Assembly (NCBI GenBank): GCA_902773195.1 | Contig: CACYDL010000099.1 | Coordinates: 1 to 23,479, forward strand | DNA: 23,479 nucleotides | Direction: 5' to 3' | Origin: an uncultured Lachnospiraceae bacterium | Lineage (GTDB): Bacteria; Bacillota_A; Clostridia; Lachnospirales; Lachnospiraceae | Part shown: in pieces, positions 14,307 through 23,479 of the stretch | Position numbering within the stretch: position 1 is the first letter of the stretch | Layout: every line of letters starts with the position of its first letter | Notes under the pieces: generated by a model | What the model was told of the DNA's origin: nothing | Database searches by the model: none | Seen by the model: the letters and a program-made list of their open reading frames with translations, nothing else | Position numbers and translations under genes: made by a program

Positions 14307-15392
14307 ATGATATCGAACCTCGTGCTTCAGGATACGGTGAACGGGATCCGGGCGATCTCGAAATGTGATCTGACCATTGTCAATCTCGACGGAACGGTCG
14401 TGGCCTCGACCCGCGACGACGTTACCGTGACGAAGAGCGATATTGTCAGCTTTGCGGAATCACAGGCCGATTCGCAGGAGATCCGCGACACACGCTACTT
14501 CAAGGTCTACGATGACTACCAGCTCGAGTACGTCGTCCTCGCCACCGGCGGGGAGGATACCGTCATGATCGGAAAGCTCGCCGCGTTCCAGATCCAGAAT
14601 CTGCTGATCGCGTACAAGGAGCATTTCGACAAGGACAACTTCATCAAGAACCTGCTTCTGGACAACCTTCTTCTCGTGGACGTCTACAACCGCGCCAAGC
14701 GGCTTCACATCGCCGCGGACGCCCGCCGGGTCGTCTACATCCTCGAATCCGAGCAGAGCAAGGATTACAGCACGCTGGAGACGGTGAAGAACATCTTCTC
14801 CAAGTCGAAGAACGACTTCATCACGGCGGTCGACGAGAAGAATATCATCATCATCAAGGAGCTGTCCGGCGAGGACGGCCCCGAGAAGATGGCGGAGATC
14901 GCCGACACGGTGATCCGGACCCTGGAGGAAGGGGATCACGGAAACGTCCACGTCGCCTACGGAAGCGCCGTGACGGAGATCAAGGAGGTCTCCCGCTCCT
15001 ACAAGGAAGCGCGGATGGCTCTGGACGTGGGAAAGATCTTCTTCGAGGACCAGAACGTCATCGCCTACAGCCAGCTCGGCATCGGAAGACTGATCTATCA
15101 GCTTCCCATTCCGCTCTGCAAGATGTTCATCCGCGAGATCTTCACGGAGAAGTCCCCGGACGACTTCGATGAGGAGACCCTCGCGACGATCAACAAGTTC
15201 TTTGAGAACTCGCTCAACGTCTCCGAGACGTCAAGGCAGCTCTATATTCACCGCAATACGCTGGTCTACCGTCTGGACAAGCTCCAGAAGAGCACGGGCC
15301 TCGATCTCCGGGTGTTCGACGACGCGATCACCTTCAAGATCGCCCTCATGGTCGTGAAATATATGAAATATATGGAGACGCTGGAGTATTGA
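14307..15392 (+). CDS. CdaR/PucR-family transcriptional regulator
   Basis: 361 residues. The N-terminal ~130 residues (starting LVLQDTVNGIRAISKCDLTIVNLDGTVVAST) fit the sugar-diacid recognition domain of CdaR-type regulators, a PAS-like ligand pocket. A middle GGDEF-like region follows (about 130-280: VVYILESEQ, FITAVDEKNIIIIKEL, VHVAYGSAV, SRSYKEARMALDVGK). The C-terminus is the PucR-type helix-turn-helix: NVSETSRQLYIHRNTLVYRL-DKL. GGAAGGGAG lies 7 bases before the ATG. E. coli CdaR senses glycerate or glucarate, but no diacid genes are near; the neighbours are glnN and ftsEX, so the ligand is unknown. It has an AT-rich promoter region before it and a terminator after it. Confidence 0.9.
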   Translation: MISNLVLQDTVNGIRAISKCDLTIVNLDGTVVASTRDDVTVTKSDIVSFAESQADSQEIRDTRYFKVYDDYQLEYVVLATGGEDTVMIGKLAAFQIQNLLIAYKEHFDKDNFIKNLLLDNLLLVDVYNRAKRLHIAADARRVVYILESEQSKDYSTLETVKNIFSKSKNDFITAVDEKNIIIIKELSGEDGPEKMAEIADTVIRTLEEGDHGNVHVAYGSAVTEIKEVSRSYKEARMALDVGKIFFEDQNVIAYSQLGIGRLIYQLPIPLCKMFIREIFTEKSPDDFDEETLATINKFFENSLNVSETSRQLYIHRNTLVYRLDKLQKSTGLDLRVFDDAITFKIALMVVKYMKYMETLEY

Positions 15393-15417
15393 AACTTAAC
15401 TGAAAATATGGTATATC
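15389..15417 (+). promoter_or_regulatory. Promoter candidate for ftsEX overlapping the regulator's stop codon
   Basis: TTGAAA (15389-15394), a 17-base spacer and TATATC (15412-15417). The -35 is a 5/6 match and the -10 a 4/6 match. Transcription would begin near 15424, within the 5' arm of the following terminator hairpin. Confidence 0.5.
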
Positions 15418-15419
15418 AG

Positions 15420-15470
15420 ATGGACAGCTGCATCGTTTCCCCGGAAGGAGAGATGCGACTGTCCATTTTT
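15420..15470 (+). terminator. Terminator hairpin between the CdaR-like gene and ftsE
   Basis: Outer stem ATGGACAG (15420-15427) with CTGTCCAT (15459-15466), inner stem GCATC with GATGC, then a run of T at 15466-15470. Strong for transcripts reading through from the regulator gene. Confidence 0.85.
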
Positions 15471-15525
15471 ACGGATACAACCCCGCCGCGGTGTCCGCGC
15501 GGCCTGAGACAGAGGGAGGACGAAC

Positions 15526-16209
15526 ATGATCGATCTTGACCGTGTCAGCAAACAATATGAAAAAGGCCAGCCCGCCGTCGACGAGATATCCCTGCACGTG
15601 GACAAGGGGGAGTTCGTCTTCGTGGTGGGGGACAGCGGCTCCGGAAAGTCCACGCTGATCCGGCTTCTGCTGAAGGAGCTGGAGCCGACCCAGGGGATCA
15701 TCACCGTGAACGGGCGGGTCCTCAACACCCTGAAGCGGAGCAGGATTCCCCAGTACCGCAGAAGGATCGGGACGGTGTTTCAGGATTTCCGTCTCCTCGA
15801 GGAGATGGACGTCTACGACAACGTCGCCCTCGCCATGCACGCGGTGGAGGCCCCCGGCCGGCTGATCCGGAAGAGGGTGCCTGAGGCGCTGAAGGAGGTG
15901 GGCCTGGCCGGAAAATACCGGAGCCTTCCCCGCCAGCTGTCCGGAGGCGAGCAGCAGAGAGTCGCCATCGCCCGGGCGATCGTCAACCATCCGGCGATCC
16001 TTCTGGCGGACGAGCCGACGGGCAATCTCGATCCCAGAAATTCCTTTGAGATCATGAGCCTGCTCGAGGAGATCAACGCCCACGGCACGACGGTCCTCGT
16101 CGTGACGCACAACCGGGAGCTGGTGAACGAATTCCGCAAGAGGGTGATCACCATGCGCCAGGGCACGATCGCGAGAGATGTGGAGGAAGGAAGCTACGCC
16201 GAGGCGTGA
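15526..16209 (+). CDS. ftsE: Cell division ATP-binding protein FtsE
   Basis: 227 residues, the standard length. It is the ATPase of the FtsEX ABC-type complex at the division site, which does not pump a substrate but drives a conformational change in FtsX to switch on a peptidoglycan hydrolase. Walker A GDSGSGKS is at 35-42, the Q-loop in [10 protein letters not shown], the signature LSGGEQQ at 138-144, Walker B ending ADE at 161-163 with PTGNLD, and the switch histidine in VVTHNRE. GGGAGGA lies 5 bases before the ATG. ftsX follows after 39 bases, as in most bacteria. Confidence 0.96.
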   Translation: MIDLDRVSKQYEKGQPAVDEISLHVDKGEFVFVVGDSGSGKSTLIRLLLKELEPTQGIITVNGRVLNTLKRSRIPQYRRRIGTVFQDFRLLEEMDVYDNVALAMHAVEAPGRLIRKRVPEALKEVGLAGKYRSLPRQLSGGEQQRVAIARAIVNHPAILLADEPTGNLDPRNSFEIMSLLEEINAHGTTVLVVTHNRELVNEFRKRVITMRQGTIARDVEEGSYAEA

Positions 16210-16248
16210 GACAGCGCCGCGCCGGTTCTATAACGGAGGTCAATCAAC

Positions 16249-17157
16249 GTGAAATTACGCTCAATCGGATACCAGACGGTACAGGGATTCAGGAATATCG
16301 CGAGAAACAGAATGTTCTCGCTCGCCTCGATCGCGACCATGACGACGAGCATCTTTCTCCTGGGAGCCTTTGTATCCATCATCATGAACGTGAACGCGGT
16401 CAGGGAGGATCTTGAGCAGAAGGTCGGCGTGACGGTGTTCTTCGAGACCGGCACCGACGACGCCGGCATCATCGACATCGGCAGGAAGATCTCGAAGATC
16501 GAGCACGTCTCGGAGATCAGCTACCTCTCCGCCGACGACGCCTGGGAGGAATACAAAGCGGAGTACCTGGAGGGAAACGAATCCCTCGCGGAGGGCTTCA
16601 AGGACAACCCGCTGGCCAATTCCTCCAGCTTCACCGTCCTGGTGGATCACATTGAAAACCAGGACTACGTGGTGGAGCGGATCCAGAGGATCAACGGCGT
16701 GAGGAAGGTGAACCAGAGCTCCGGGGCCGCCAGGAACCTGAAGAGCTTCAACCGTCTCTTCACCTATTCCTGCATCGCGATCATCGGCATTCTCCTCGTC
16801 GTGGCGGTGATTCTGATCTCCAATACGGTCAGCGTCGGCATCTCGGTCAGAAGAAATGAGATCGGGATCATGAAGCTGATCGGCGCGACGGACTCCTTTG
16901 TCAGGGCGCCCTTCGTGGTCGAGGGAATTCTGCTGGGCGTGATCGGCTGTGTGATTCCCCTCGTGATACTGTGGTTCTCCTATCAGGTGCTGGTCTCCAG
17001 GCTGCTCACAAGATTCGGCTTCATGAGCTCCATGGACGGCGTGCTCCTGGACGTCTCCACGGTGTTCCGGTATCTGGTGCCCCTGAGCTTCGGCATCGCG
17101 GTCGGCATCGGCCTGATCGGTTCCGTCATGATGATCAGAAAGCACCTGAAGGTGTGA
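16249..17157 (+). CDS. ftsX: Cell division protein FtsX
   Basis: 302 residues beginning with GTG; GGAGGT lies 8 bases upstream, and no ATG fits better. It is the membrane half of FtsEX. Four transmembrane segments are visible: about 23-48, 172-194, 222-247 and 274-296. Between the first and second is the ~120-residue extracellular loop that, in this family, binds the hydrolase or its activator. The SVGISVRRNEIGIMKLIGAT segment before the third helix is the cytoplasmic coupling region characteristic of FtsX/MacB-like permeases. In many Firmicutes a PcsB/CwlO-type hydrolase gene is linked; here uvrB comes next after a terminator, so the effector must be encoded elsewhere. Confidence 0.95.
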   Translation: MKLRSIGYQTVQGFRNIARNRMFSLASIATMTTSIFLLGAFVSIIMNVNAVREDLEQKVGVTVFFETGTDDAGIIDIGRKISKIEHVSEISYLSADDAWEEYKAEYLEGNESLAEGFKDNPLANSSSFTVLVDHIENQDYVVERIQRINGVRKVNQSSGAARNLKSFNRLFTYSCIAIIGILLVVAVILISNTVSVGISVRRNEIGIMKLIGATDSFVRAPFVVEGILLGVIGCVIPLVILWFSYQVLVSRLLTRFGFMSSMDGVLLDVSTVFRYLVPLSFGIAVGIGLIGSVMMIRKHLKV

Positions 17158-17260
17158 CGGCGCCGCCGGGACGGTTTTATGATTCAGAAGGAACAGACAT
17201 CTGCGCCCGGACGTCCCGGAGGGAAGGGACGGTCCGGCGGCAGCATACGGAAAAGTGACG

Positions 17261-17287
17261 CAGGCGGGGAAATCCGCCTGTTTTCTC
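17261..17287 (+). terminator. Terminator after ftsX
   Basis: Perfect 7-bp stem CAGGCGG (17261-17267) with CCGCCTG (17274-17280), 6-base loop, followed by TTTTCTCT. It separates ftsEX from uvrB. The rest of the 216-base gap is GC-rich; I see no confident promoter. Confidence 0.85.
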
Positions 17288-17373
17288 TCATCGAAGGGAA
17301 AACGGATCCGGCGGGGAGCCGGCCGAAAATCCGGCGGTGAAGAGATCCCTGGTTCAGATCGGAGATACGGCAT

Positions 17374-19470
17374 ATGGATCATTTTGAACTGGTATCGGAA
17401 TACAGGCCGACCGGCGATCAGCCCGAGGCGATCGAAAAACTGACGGCGGGCTTCCTCGAGGGAAATCAGAGCGAGACGCTGCTGGGCGTCACCGGCTCCG
17501 GGAAGACCTTCACCATGGCGAATGTGATCGCGAAGCTGAACAAGCCGACCCTCATCATCGCCCACAACAAGACCCTCGCCGCCCAGCTCTACAGTGAGTT
17601 CAGGGAATTCTTTCCGAAAAACGCGGTGGAGTATTTTGTTTCCTATTATGACTACTATCAGCCCGAGGCCTACGTGCCCCAGTCCGATACCTACATCGCC
17701 AAGGACTCGTCCGTCAACGACGAGATCGACAAGCTGAGGCTCTCGGCCCTCTCTTCGCTCAGTGAGCGCAGGGACGTGATCATCGTCTCCTCTGTCAGCT
17801 GCATCTACGGCATCGGCGCGCCGGAGGACTTCATGAACATGATGACCTCGGTGAGGCCGGGCATGGAGAAGGAGAGAGACGTCCTGATCCGGGAGCTCAT
17901 CGAGATGCAGTACGAGCGGAACGAGATGGATTTTCACCGCGGGACCTTCCGGGTCAAGGGAGACACCGTGGAGCTGATTCCCGCGGACGTCAACGAGTAC
18001 GCCCTGCGGGTGGAGTTCTTCGGGGACGAGATCGAGAGAGTCTCGAAGATCGATCTTCTGACGGGCGAGGTGCTCGCCGTCCTGAGCTACGCGCCCATCT
18101 ATCCCGCTTCGTTCTACGTCGTTCCCGAGGACCGGATGAGCGCCGCCTGCGCCGCCATCGAGGAGGAGAAGGAGGAGCGCGTGCGCTTCTTCCGGGCGAA
18201 CGACAAGCTGATCGAGGCGCAGAGAATCGAGGAGCGGACCGACTTCGACGTGGAGATGATGAGGGAGACGGGGGTCTGCTCAGGCATCGAGAATTACTCG
18301 AGACACCTGACGGGAAGGCAGGAGGGACAGCCCCCCTACACCCTGATCGATTACTTCAGGAATGATTTTCTGATCATCATCGACGAGTCCCACAAGACGA
18401 TTCCCCAGATCGGGGCGATGTGGAGCGGGGACAGGAGCCGCAAGACGACGCTGGTCGACTACGGCTTCCGTCTGCCCAGCGCGCTGGACAACCGGCCCTT
18501 AAGCTTCGGAGAATTTGAGGAGCGGATCGACCAGATCCTGTTTGTCTCGGCGACCCCCGGCCCCTACGAGGAGGCCCACGAGATGCTGCGGGCGGAGCAG
18601 GTGATCCGTCCCACCGGGCTTCTGGATCCCGAGGTCGACGTCCGCCCGGTGAAGGGACAGATCGACGACCTCATCGGGGAGGTGAACCGGGAGACGGAGC
18701 AGGGGCGGAAGGTCCTGATCACGACCCTCACGAAGCGCATGGCGGAGGACCTGACGGATTACATGAAGGACGTCGGGATCCGGGTGCGCTACCTCCACTC
18801 GGATATCGACACCCTGGAGCGCACCGAGATCATCCGGGACATGCGGCTGGACGTGTTCGACGTCCTGGTCGGCATCAACCTCCTCCGGGAGGGCCTGGAT
18901 ATTCCCGAGATCTCCCTGGTCGCGATCCTGGACGCGGACAAGGAGGGCTTCCTGAGATCGGAGACCTCCCTGATCCAGACCATCGGCAGGGCCGCCAGAA
19001 ATTCCGAGGGCCGGGTGATCATGTACGCCGACGTGATGACGGACTCGATGAGACGCGCGATCGGGGAGACGGAGCGCAGAAGGAAGATCCAGCTCCGCTA
19101 CAACGAGGAGCACGGCATCACGCCCACGACGATCCGCAAGGCGGTGCGGGACCTGATCTCCACCTCAAAGGCGGTGGCGGAGACCGAGAAGAATCTCGGA
19201 AAGGAACCCGAGGACATGAGCCGGGAGGAGCTGGAGGATCTCATCCTGAAGGTGGAGAAGCAGATGCGGGCAGCGGCGGCGGAGCTCAATTTCGAGATGG
19301 CCGCGGAGCTGAGGGACCGGATGGTCTCGCTGAAGCAGAACCTGGAGGACGCCTCGGAGACCGAGCGGCAGATCCGCGCGGCGAACCGGGCGCAGGAGAA
19401 GATCCAGCCGAAGCATACGTACAAATCCTATAATAAGAAGAGAAGATACAACCGGGGCGGAAAGGCGTGA
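17374..19470 (+). CDS. uvrB: Excinuclease ABC subunit B (UvrB)
   Basis: 698 residues, slightly longer than the usual ~660-680. It is the damage-verifying helicase-like subunit of nucleotide excision repair, loaded by UvrA and then bound by UvrC. Walker A GVTGSGKT is at 38-45; the damage-probing beta-hairpin [18 protein letters not shown] follows near residue 92; helicase motifs include IIDESH (DEAH-like), SATPGPYE, and QTIGRAARN (motif VI). The C-terminal UVR domain, which meets UvrC, is at about 625-660 ([14 protein letters not shown]), followed by a basic tail rich in Lys, Tyr and Arg. GGAGAT lies 7 bases before the ATG. I found no GAAC-N4-GTTC SOS box upstream. Confidence 0.97.
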   Translation: MDHFELVSEYRPTGDQPEAIEKLTAGFLEGNQSETLLGVTGSGKTFTMANVIAKLNKPTLIIAHNKTLAAQLYSEFREFFPKNAVEYFVSYYDYYQPEAYVPQSDTYIAKDSSVNDEIDKLRLSALSSLSERRDVIIVSSVSCIYGIGAPEDFMNMMTSVRPGMEKERDVLIRELIEMQYERNEMDFHRGTFRVKGDTVELIPADVNEYALRVEFFGDEIERVSKIDLLTGEVLAVLSYAPIYPASFYVVPEDRMSAACAAIEEEKEERVRFFRANDKLIEAQRIEERTDFDVEMMRETGVCSGIENYSRHLTGRQEGQPPYTLIDYFRNDFLIIIDESHKTIPQIGAMWSGDRSRKTTLVDYGFRLPSALDNRPLSFGEFEERIDQILFVSATPGPYEEAHEMLRAEQVIRPTGLLDPEVDVRPVKGQIDDLIGEVNRETEQGRKVLITTLTKRMAEDLTDYMKDVGIRVRYLHSDIDTLERTEIIRDMRLDVFDVLVGINLLREGLDIPEISLVAILDADKEGFLRSETSLIQTIGRAARNSEGRVIMYADVMTDSMRRAIGETERRRKIQLRYNEEHGITPTTIRKAVRDLISTSKAVAETEKNLGKEPEDMSREELEDLILKVEKQMRAAAAELNFEMAAELRDRMVSLKQNLEDASETERQIRAANRAQEKIQPKHTYKSYNKKRRYNRGGKA

Positions 19471-19478
19471 GGTGAACG

Positions 19479-19658
19479 ATGGCGGGAAATATCTGCGACA
19501 GCTGCGCGAATCTGGAATACGACGAGGAGGAAGAGGACTGGTTCTGCGGCGTGGACATGGATGAGGACGAGGCGGTCCGCTTCTACACGTCCCCGGTCAA
19601 CGAGTGCCCCTACTACCGCAGCGGCGACGAGTACGCGGTGGTGAGGCACCAGATGTGA
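19479..19658 (+). CDS. Small four-cysteine acidic protein (DUF6472-like)
   Basis: 59 residues, starting MAGNICDSCANLEYDEEEED and ending VVRHQM. It has a CxxC pair (C6, C9), C23 and C43, a spacing that suggests a zinc- or iron-binding knuckle, and a very acidic centre. From memory it matches a small family (named DUF6472) that is common in Lachnospiraceae, with the conserved phrases YDEEEE, DMDEDE, CPYYRSGDEY and a final VRxQM. A weak AGGTGA lies just before the ATG and overlaps the end of uvrB, 8 bases upstream, so it is probably translated from the uvrB message. No function is known to me. It is short, but its codon use matches its neighbours and it ends cleanly before the hrcA promoter. Confidence 0.8.
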   Translation: MAGNICDSCANLEYDEEEEDWFCGVDMDEDEAVRFYTSPVNECPYYRSGDEYAVVRHQM

Positions 19659-19695
19659 GGCCGGAGGAAACTTCTGAGATTCCCGGAAAATTATG

Positions 19696-19724
19696 TTGAC
19701 ATTGGTTTTGGTCGGGTGTATATT
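19696..19724 (+). promoter_or_regulatory. SigA-type promoter of the hrcA-grpE-dnaK operon
   Basis: A perfect -35 TTGACA (19696-19701), 17 bases, then TATATT (19719-19724, 5/6). Transcription should begin near 19731, just before the CIRCE element. Confidence 0.93.
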
Positions 19725-19736
19725 CTCAATTAGATA

Positions 19737-19763
19737 TTAGCACTCCAAACAACTGAGTGCTAA
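19737..19763 (+). promoter_or_regulatory. CIRCE operator (HrcA-binding site)
   Basis: A perfect inverted repeat, TTAGCACTC, 9 spacer bases, GAGTGCTAA. This matches the consensus exactly. It lies just downstream of the expected start of transcription, where HrcA binding would block the operon; heat shock relieves it when GroEL is busy. Confidence 0.98.
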
Positions 19764-19785
19764 TAACCGGAAAGGAGGCGGAAGT

Positions 19786-20841
19786 TTGGAGCTCGATTCA
19801 AGAAAGACGACGATATTGAACGCGATCATTCAGACGTATCTGAAGACCGGGGAACCGGTGGGATCCAGGACAATATCGAAGTACACGGATCTCAACCTGA
19901 GTTCCGCCACGATCCGGAACGAGATGTCCGATCTCGAGGAGATGGGCTACATCATCCAGCCTCACACCTCCGCCGGAAGAATTCCGACGGACAAGGCCTA
20001 CAGGATGTACGTCGACCGCCTCGTCAGCGAGAAAACCGGCGAGGTCAGCGCGATGAACAGCCTGATGATCGCCAGGACCGCCCGGTTGGAGGAGATGCTG
20101 AAGAAAGTGGTCAGGCTTCTGGCCAGCAACACGAATTACACCGCGATGCTTTCGGCCCCGTCCTACAAGGGAAACAAGGTGAAATTCATCCAGCTCTCCA
20201 GGCTGGCGCCGAGACAGCTTCTCAACGTCGTCGTGATCGACGGCAATATCGTGAAGAACCACCTGATCGATCTCAACGACGACATCTCCGAGGAGCAGGT
20301 GCTGAAGCTCAACCTGCTGCTCAACACCCGGTTCAACGGCCTCACGCTGGCGGATATCAATCTGGGCCTGATCTCCAACGTCAAGGAGGAGGCGGGCATA
20401 CACAGCGCCATCGTCGGAGAGGTACTGGATACCATCGCCGAGGTGATCCGCGCCGAGACCGACGAGAACATGCAGATCTATACGAGCGGGGCGAACAACA
20501 TCTTCAAGTATCCCGAGCTCGCCGACAGCGAGAGCGCCAGCAGGCTGATCTCCACGCTGGAGGAGAAGGACGGCCTCGCCGGGTTTATTTCCAGTGAAAC
20601 CCGGGAAGAGGGCGACGCCGGAATCCAGGTATACATCGGCGAGGAGAGTCCCATCGAGTCGATGAAGGACTGCAGCGTCGTGACCGCCACCTACGAGATG
20701 GGAGACGGCATGAAGGGAACGATCGGCATCATCGGTCCCAAGAGAATGGATTACGAGAAGGTCATGGACAACCTGAAGAACGTAAAGGAAGCTCTCGGAA
20801 AAGCCTTCGGAAGCGGGCCGGGAGATACCGCAGAACAATAG
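19786..20841 (+). CDS. hrcA: Heat-inducible transcription repressor HrcA
   Basis: 351 residues, the normal length. It represses class I heat-shock genes by binding CIRCE and so controls its own operon. The N-terminal winged helix (about 1-70) reads [26 protein letters not shown] and [34 protein letters not shown], which is highly typical; the GAF-like middle and the dimerising insert follow to the end. The start is TTG at 19786: AGGAGG at 19773-19778 is spaced 7 bases from it and the family N-terminus begins there; no ATG fits. The promoter and CIRCE lie directly upstream, and grpE starts 21 bases after the stop. Confidence 0.97.
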   Translation: [351 protein letters not shown]

Positions 20842-20862
20842 AAAGCGAGGTAAATCGTTACC

Positions 20863-21570
20863 GTGGAACTGGATGAGAGAGAGAAGCTGGAAAACGAAGT
20901 AGACGAGGCGGAGGCCGGGATTCCCGCGGGAGAAGAGGCGGCGACCGAAGAGGACGCGGCCGGGACGCAGCCCGAAGGTGAGGAGACGGCCGGAGCGGTG
21001 GAAGACGCCGCGGAGGACGCCGGATCCGACGCCGGGGAAGACGCCGCGGAGGAGAAGGACGGGGAAGCCCGCGAGAGCGGCGCCGGAACAAAGCCCAAGG
21101 GCCTCTTCGGAAGGAGAGACAAGAAGGAGCTGGCCAAAAAAGACGCGGAGATCGCCGAGATCCGCGACCGGTACATGAGAACCCTCGCCGAATACGAGAA
21201 TTACCGGAAGCGCACGGAGAAGGAGAAGGCCGACATCTACACCTACGCGGTGAAGGACGTCATGAACAAGATTCTCCCCGTGCTGGACAACCTGGAGCGA
21301 GGCATCGCGGCGGTGCCGGAGGAGTCGAAGGACGATCCCTTCGCCCAGGGAATGGACCGGATTCTCCGGCAGTTCGAGAAAGCACTGGACGATATCGGCG
21401 TCAAACCGATCGAAGCGGCGGGACAGCCCTTCGACCCCGTCTACCACAACGCGGTGATGCATGTGGAGGATGAGAATCTCGGGGCCGGCGTCGTCGCCGA
21501 GGATCTCCAGAGGGGCTACACATACAAGGATGCCGTCGTGCGGCACAGCATGGTGAAGGTCGCCAACTGA
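20863..21570 (+). CDS. grpE: Nucleotide exchange factor GrpE
   Basis: 235 residues, longer than the usual ~190-200 because of an acidic N-terminal extension. GrpE releases ADP from DnaK and acts as a thermosensor. Residues 1 to about 80 are low-complexity Glu/Asp/Ala/Gly; the paired long helices follow (AEIAEIRDRYMRTLAEYENYRKR... in outline), and the C-terminal beta domain carries NPVxHNAVMHVE-like and GYTYKDAVVRHSMVKVAN segments typical of GrpE. The start is GTG at 20863 with a modest AGCGAGGT about 11 bases upstream; the next methionines are inside the conserved part. It is in the hrcA operon, 62 bases before dnaK. Confidence 0.96.
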   Translation: MELDEREKLENEVDEAEAGIPAGEEAATEEDAAGTQPEGEETAGAVEDAAEDAGSDAGEDAAEEKDGEARESGAGTKPKGLFGRRDKKELAKKDAEIAEIRDRYMRTLAEYENYRKRTEKEKADIYTYAVKDVMNKILPVLDNLERGIAAVPEESKDDPFAQGMDRILRQFEKALDDIGVKPIEAAGQPFDPVYHNAVMHVEDENLGAGVVAEDLQRGYTYKDAVVRHSMVKVAN

Positions 21571-21632
21571 CCGGCCGCGCGCATTTCCCTATATCAGCAT
21601 GATTCAGAAAACATTACCAGGAGGAGTTTATT

Positions 21633-23479
<1,847 letters not shown>

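Noticed and set aside
15453..15539. A 28-codon open frame starting in the terminator loop behind GGAAGGAG, as a possible leader peptide of ftsE
   Set aside because: The purine stretch is only 2-4 bases from the ATG and is explained as part of the hairpin; the peptide has no run of regulatory codons.
17158..17373. SOS (LexA) box before uvrB
   Set aside because: I looked for GAAC-N4-GTTC. A GAAC and a GTTC are present but not in that arrangement.

Overview
The window reads as chromosomal DNA from a GC-rich anaerobic Firmicute, most likely a member of the Lachnospiraceae. The reasons are Firmicutes-type Shine-Dalgarno sequences before nearly every gene, a CIRCE-controlled hrcA-grpE-dnaK locus, a type III glutamine synthetase (GlnN), the order CdaR-like regulator / ftsE / ftsX / uvrB / small Cys-rich protein / hrcA, and close similarity (from memory) of several proteins to clostridial relatives. 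The placement is inference from gene content; no rRNA or tRNA gene is seen. Both ends cut through genes: an aldo/keto reductase on the left and dnaK on the right.

Left part (1-8592, all + strand): the tail of an aldo/keto reductase; a remnant of an isoprenylcysteine methyltransferase-family membrane protein broken by an internal deletion; a terminator; then a compact pair made of a stand-alone vWA (MIDAS) protein and a 612-residue protein fusing an ADP-ribosylglycohydrolase (ARH/DraG) domain to a PARG-like macrodomain (TIGR02452 type). These are followed by a secreted beta-propeller-like protein and by sbcD-sbcC, which overlap at ATGA. A GC-rich 32-bp tandem duplication and a strong bidirectional terminator close this block.

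Middle (8637-11900): on the - strand lie an HtrA/DegP-type surface protease with an unusual repeat-rich upstream region and a short-chain dehydrogenase. A YegS/BmrU-type lipid kinase is divergent from the dehydrogenase, and the shared 99-bp gap holds overlapping promoter-like elements on a palindrome.

Right part (12002-23479, all + strand): glnN, a CdaR/PucR-type regulator, ftsE-ftsX (cell-wall hydrolase control), uvrB (excision repair), a 59-residue four-cysteine protein, and the class I heat-shock operon hrcA-grpE-dnaK behind a textbook promoter and a perfect CIRCE operator.

Most genes are housekeeping. The most unusual part is the vWA + ARH-macrodomain pair at 994-3553, which combines two unrelated ADP-ribose-removing folds in one polypeptide beside a metal-dependent adhesion-type domain. 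The other notable observations are a microhomology-type deletion in the methyltransferase remnant, a promoter that appears to start inside a terminator hairpin before ftsE, and candidate operators upstream of htrA and between the dehydrogenase and lipid kinase genes. No gap between genes exceeds about 240 bases.
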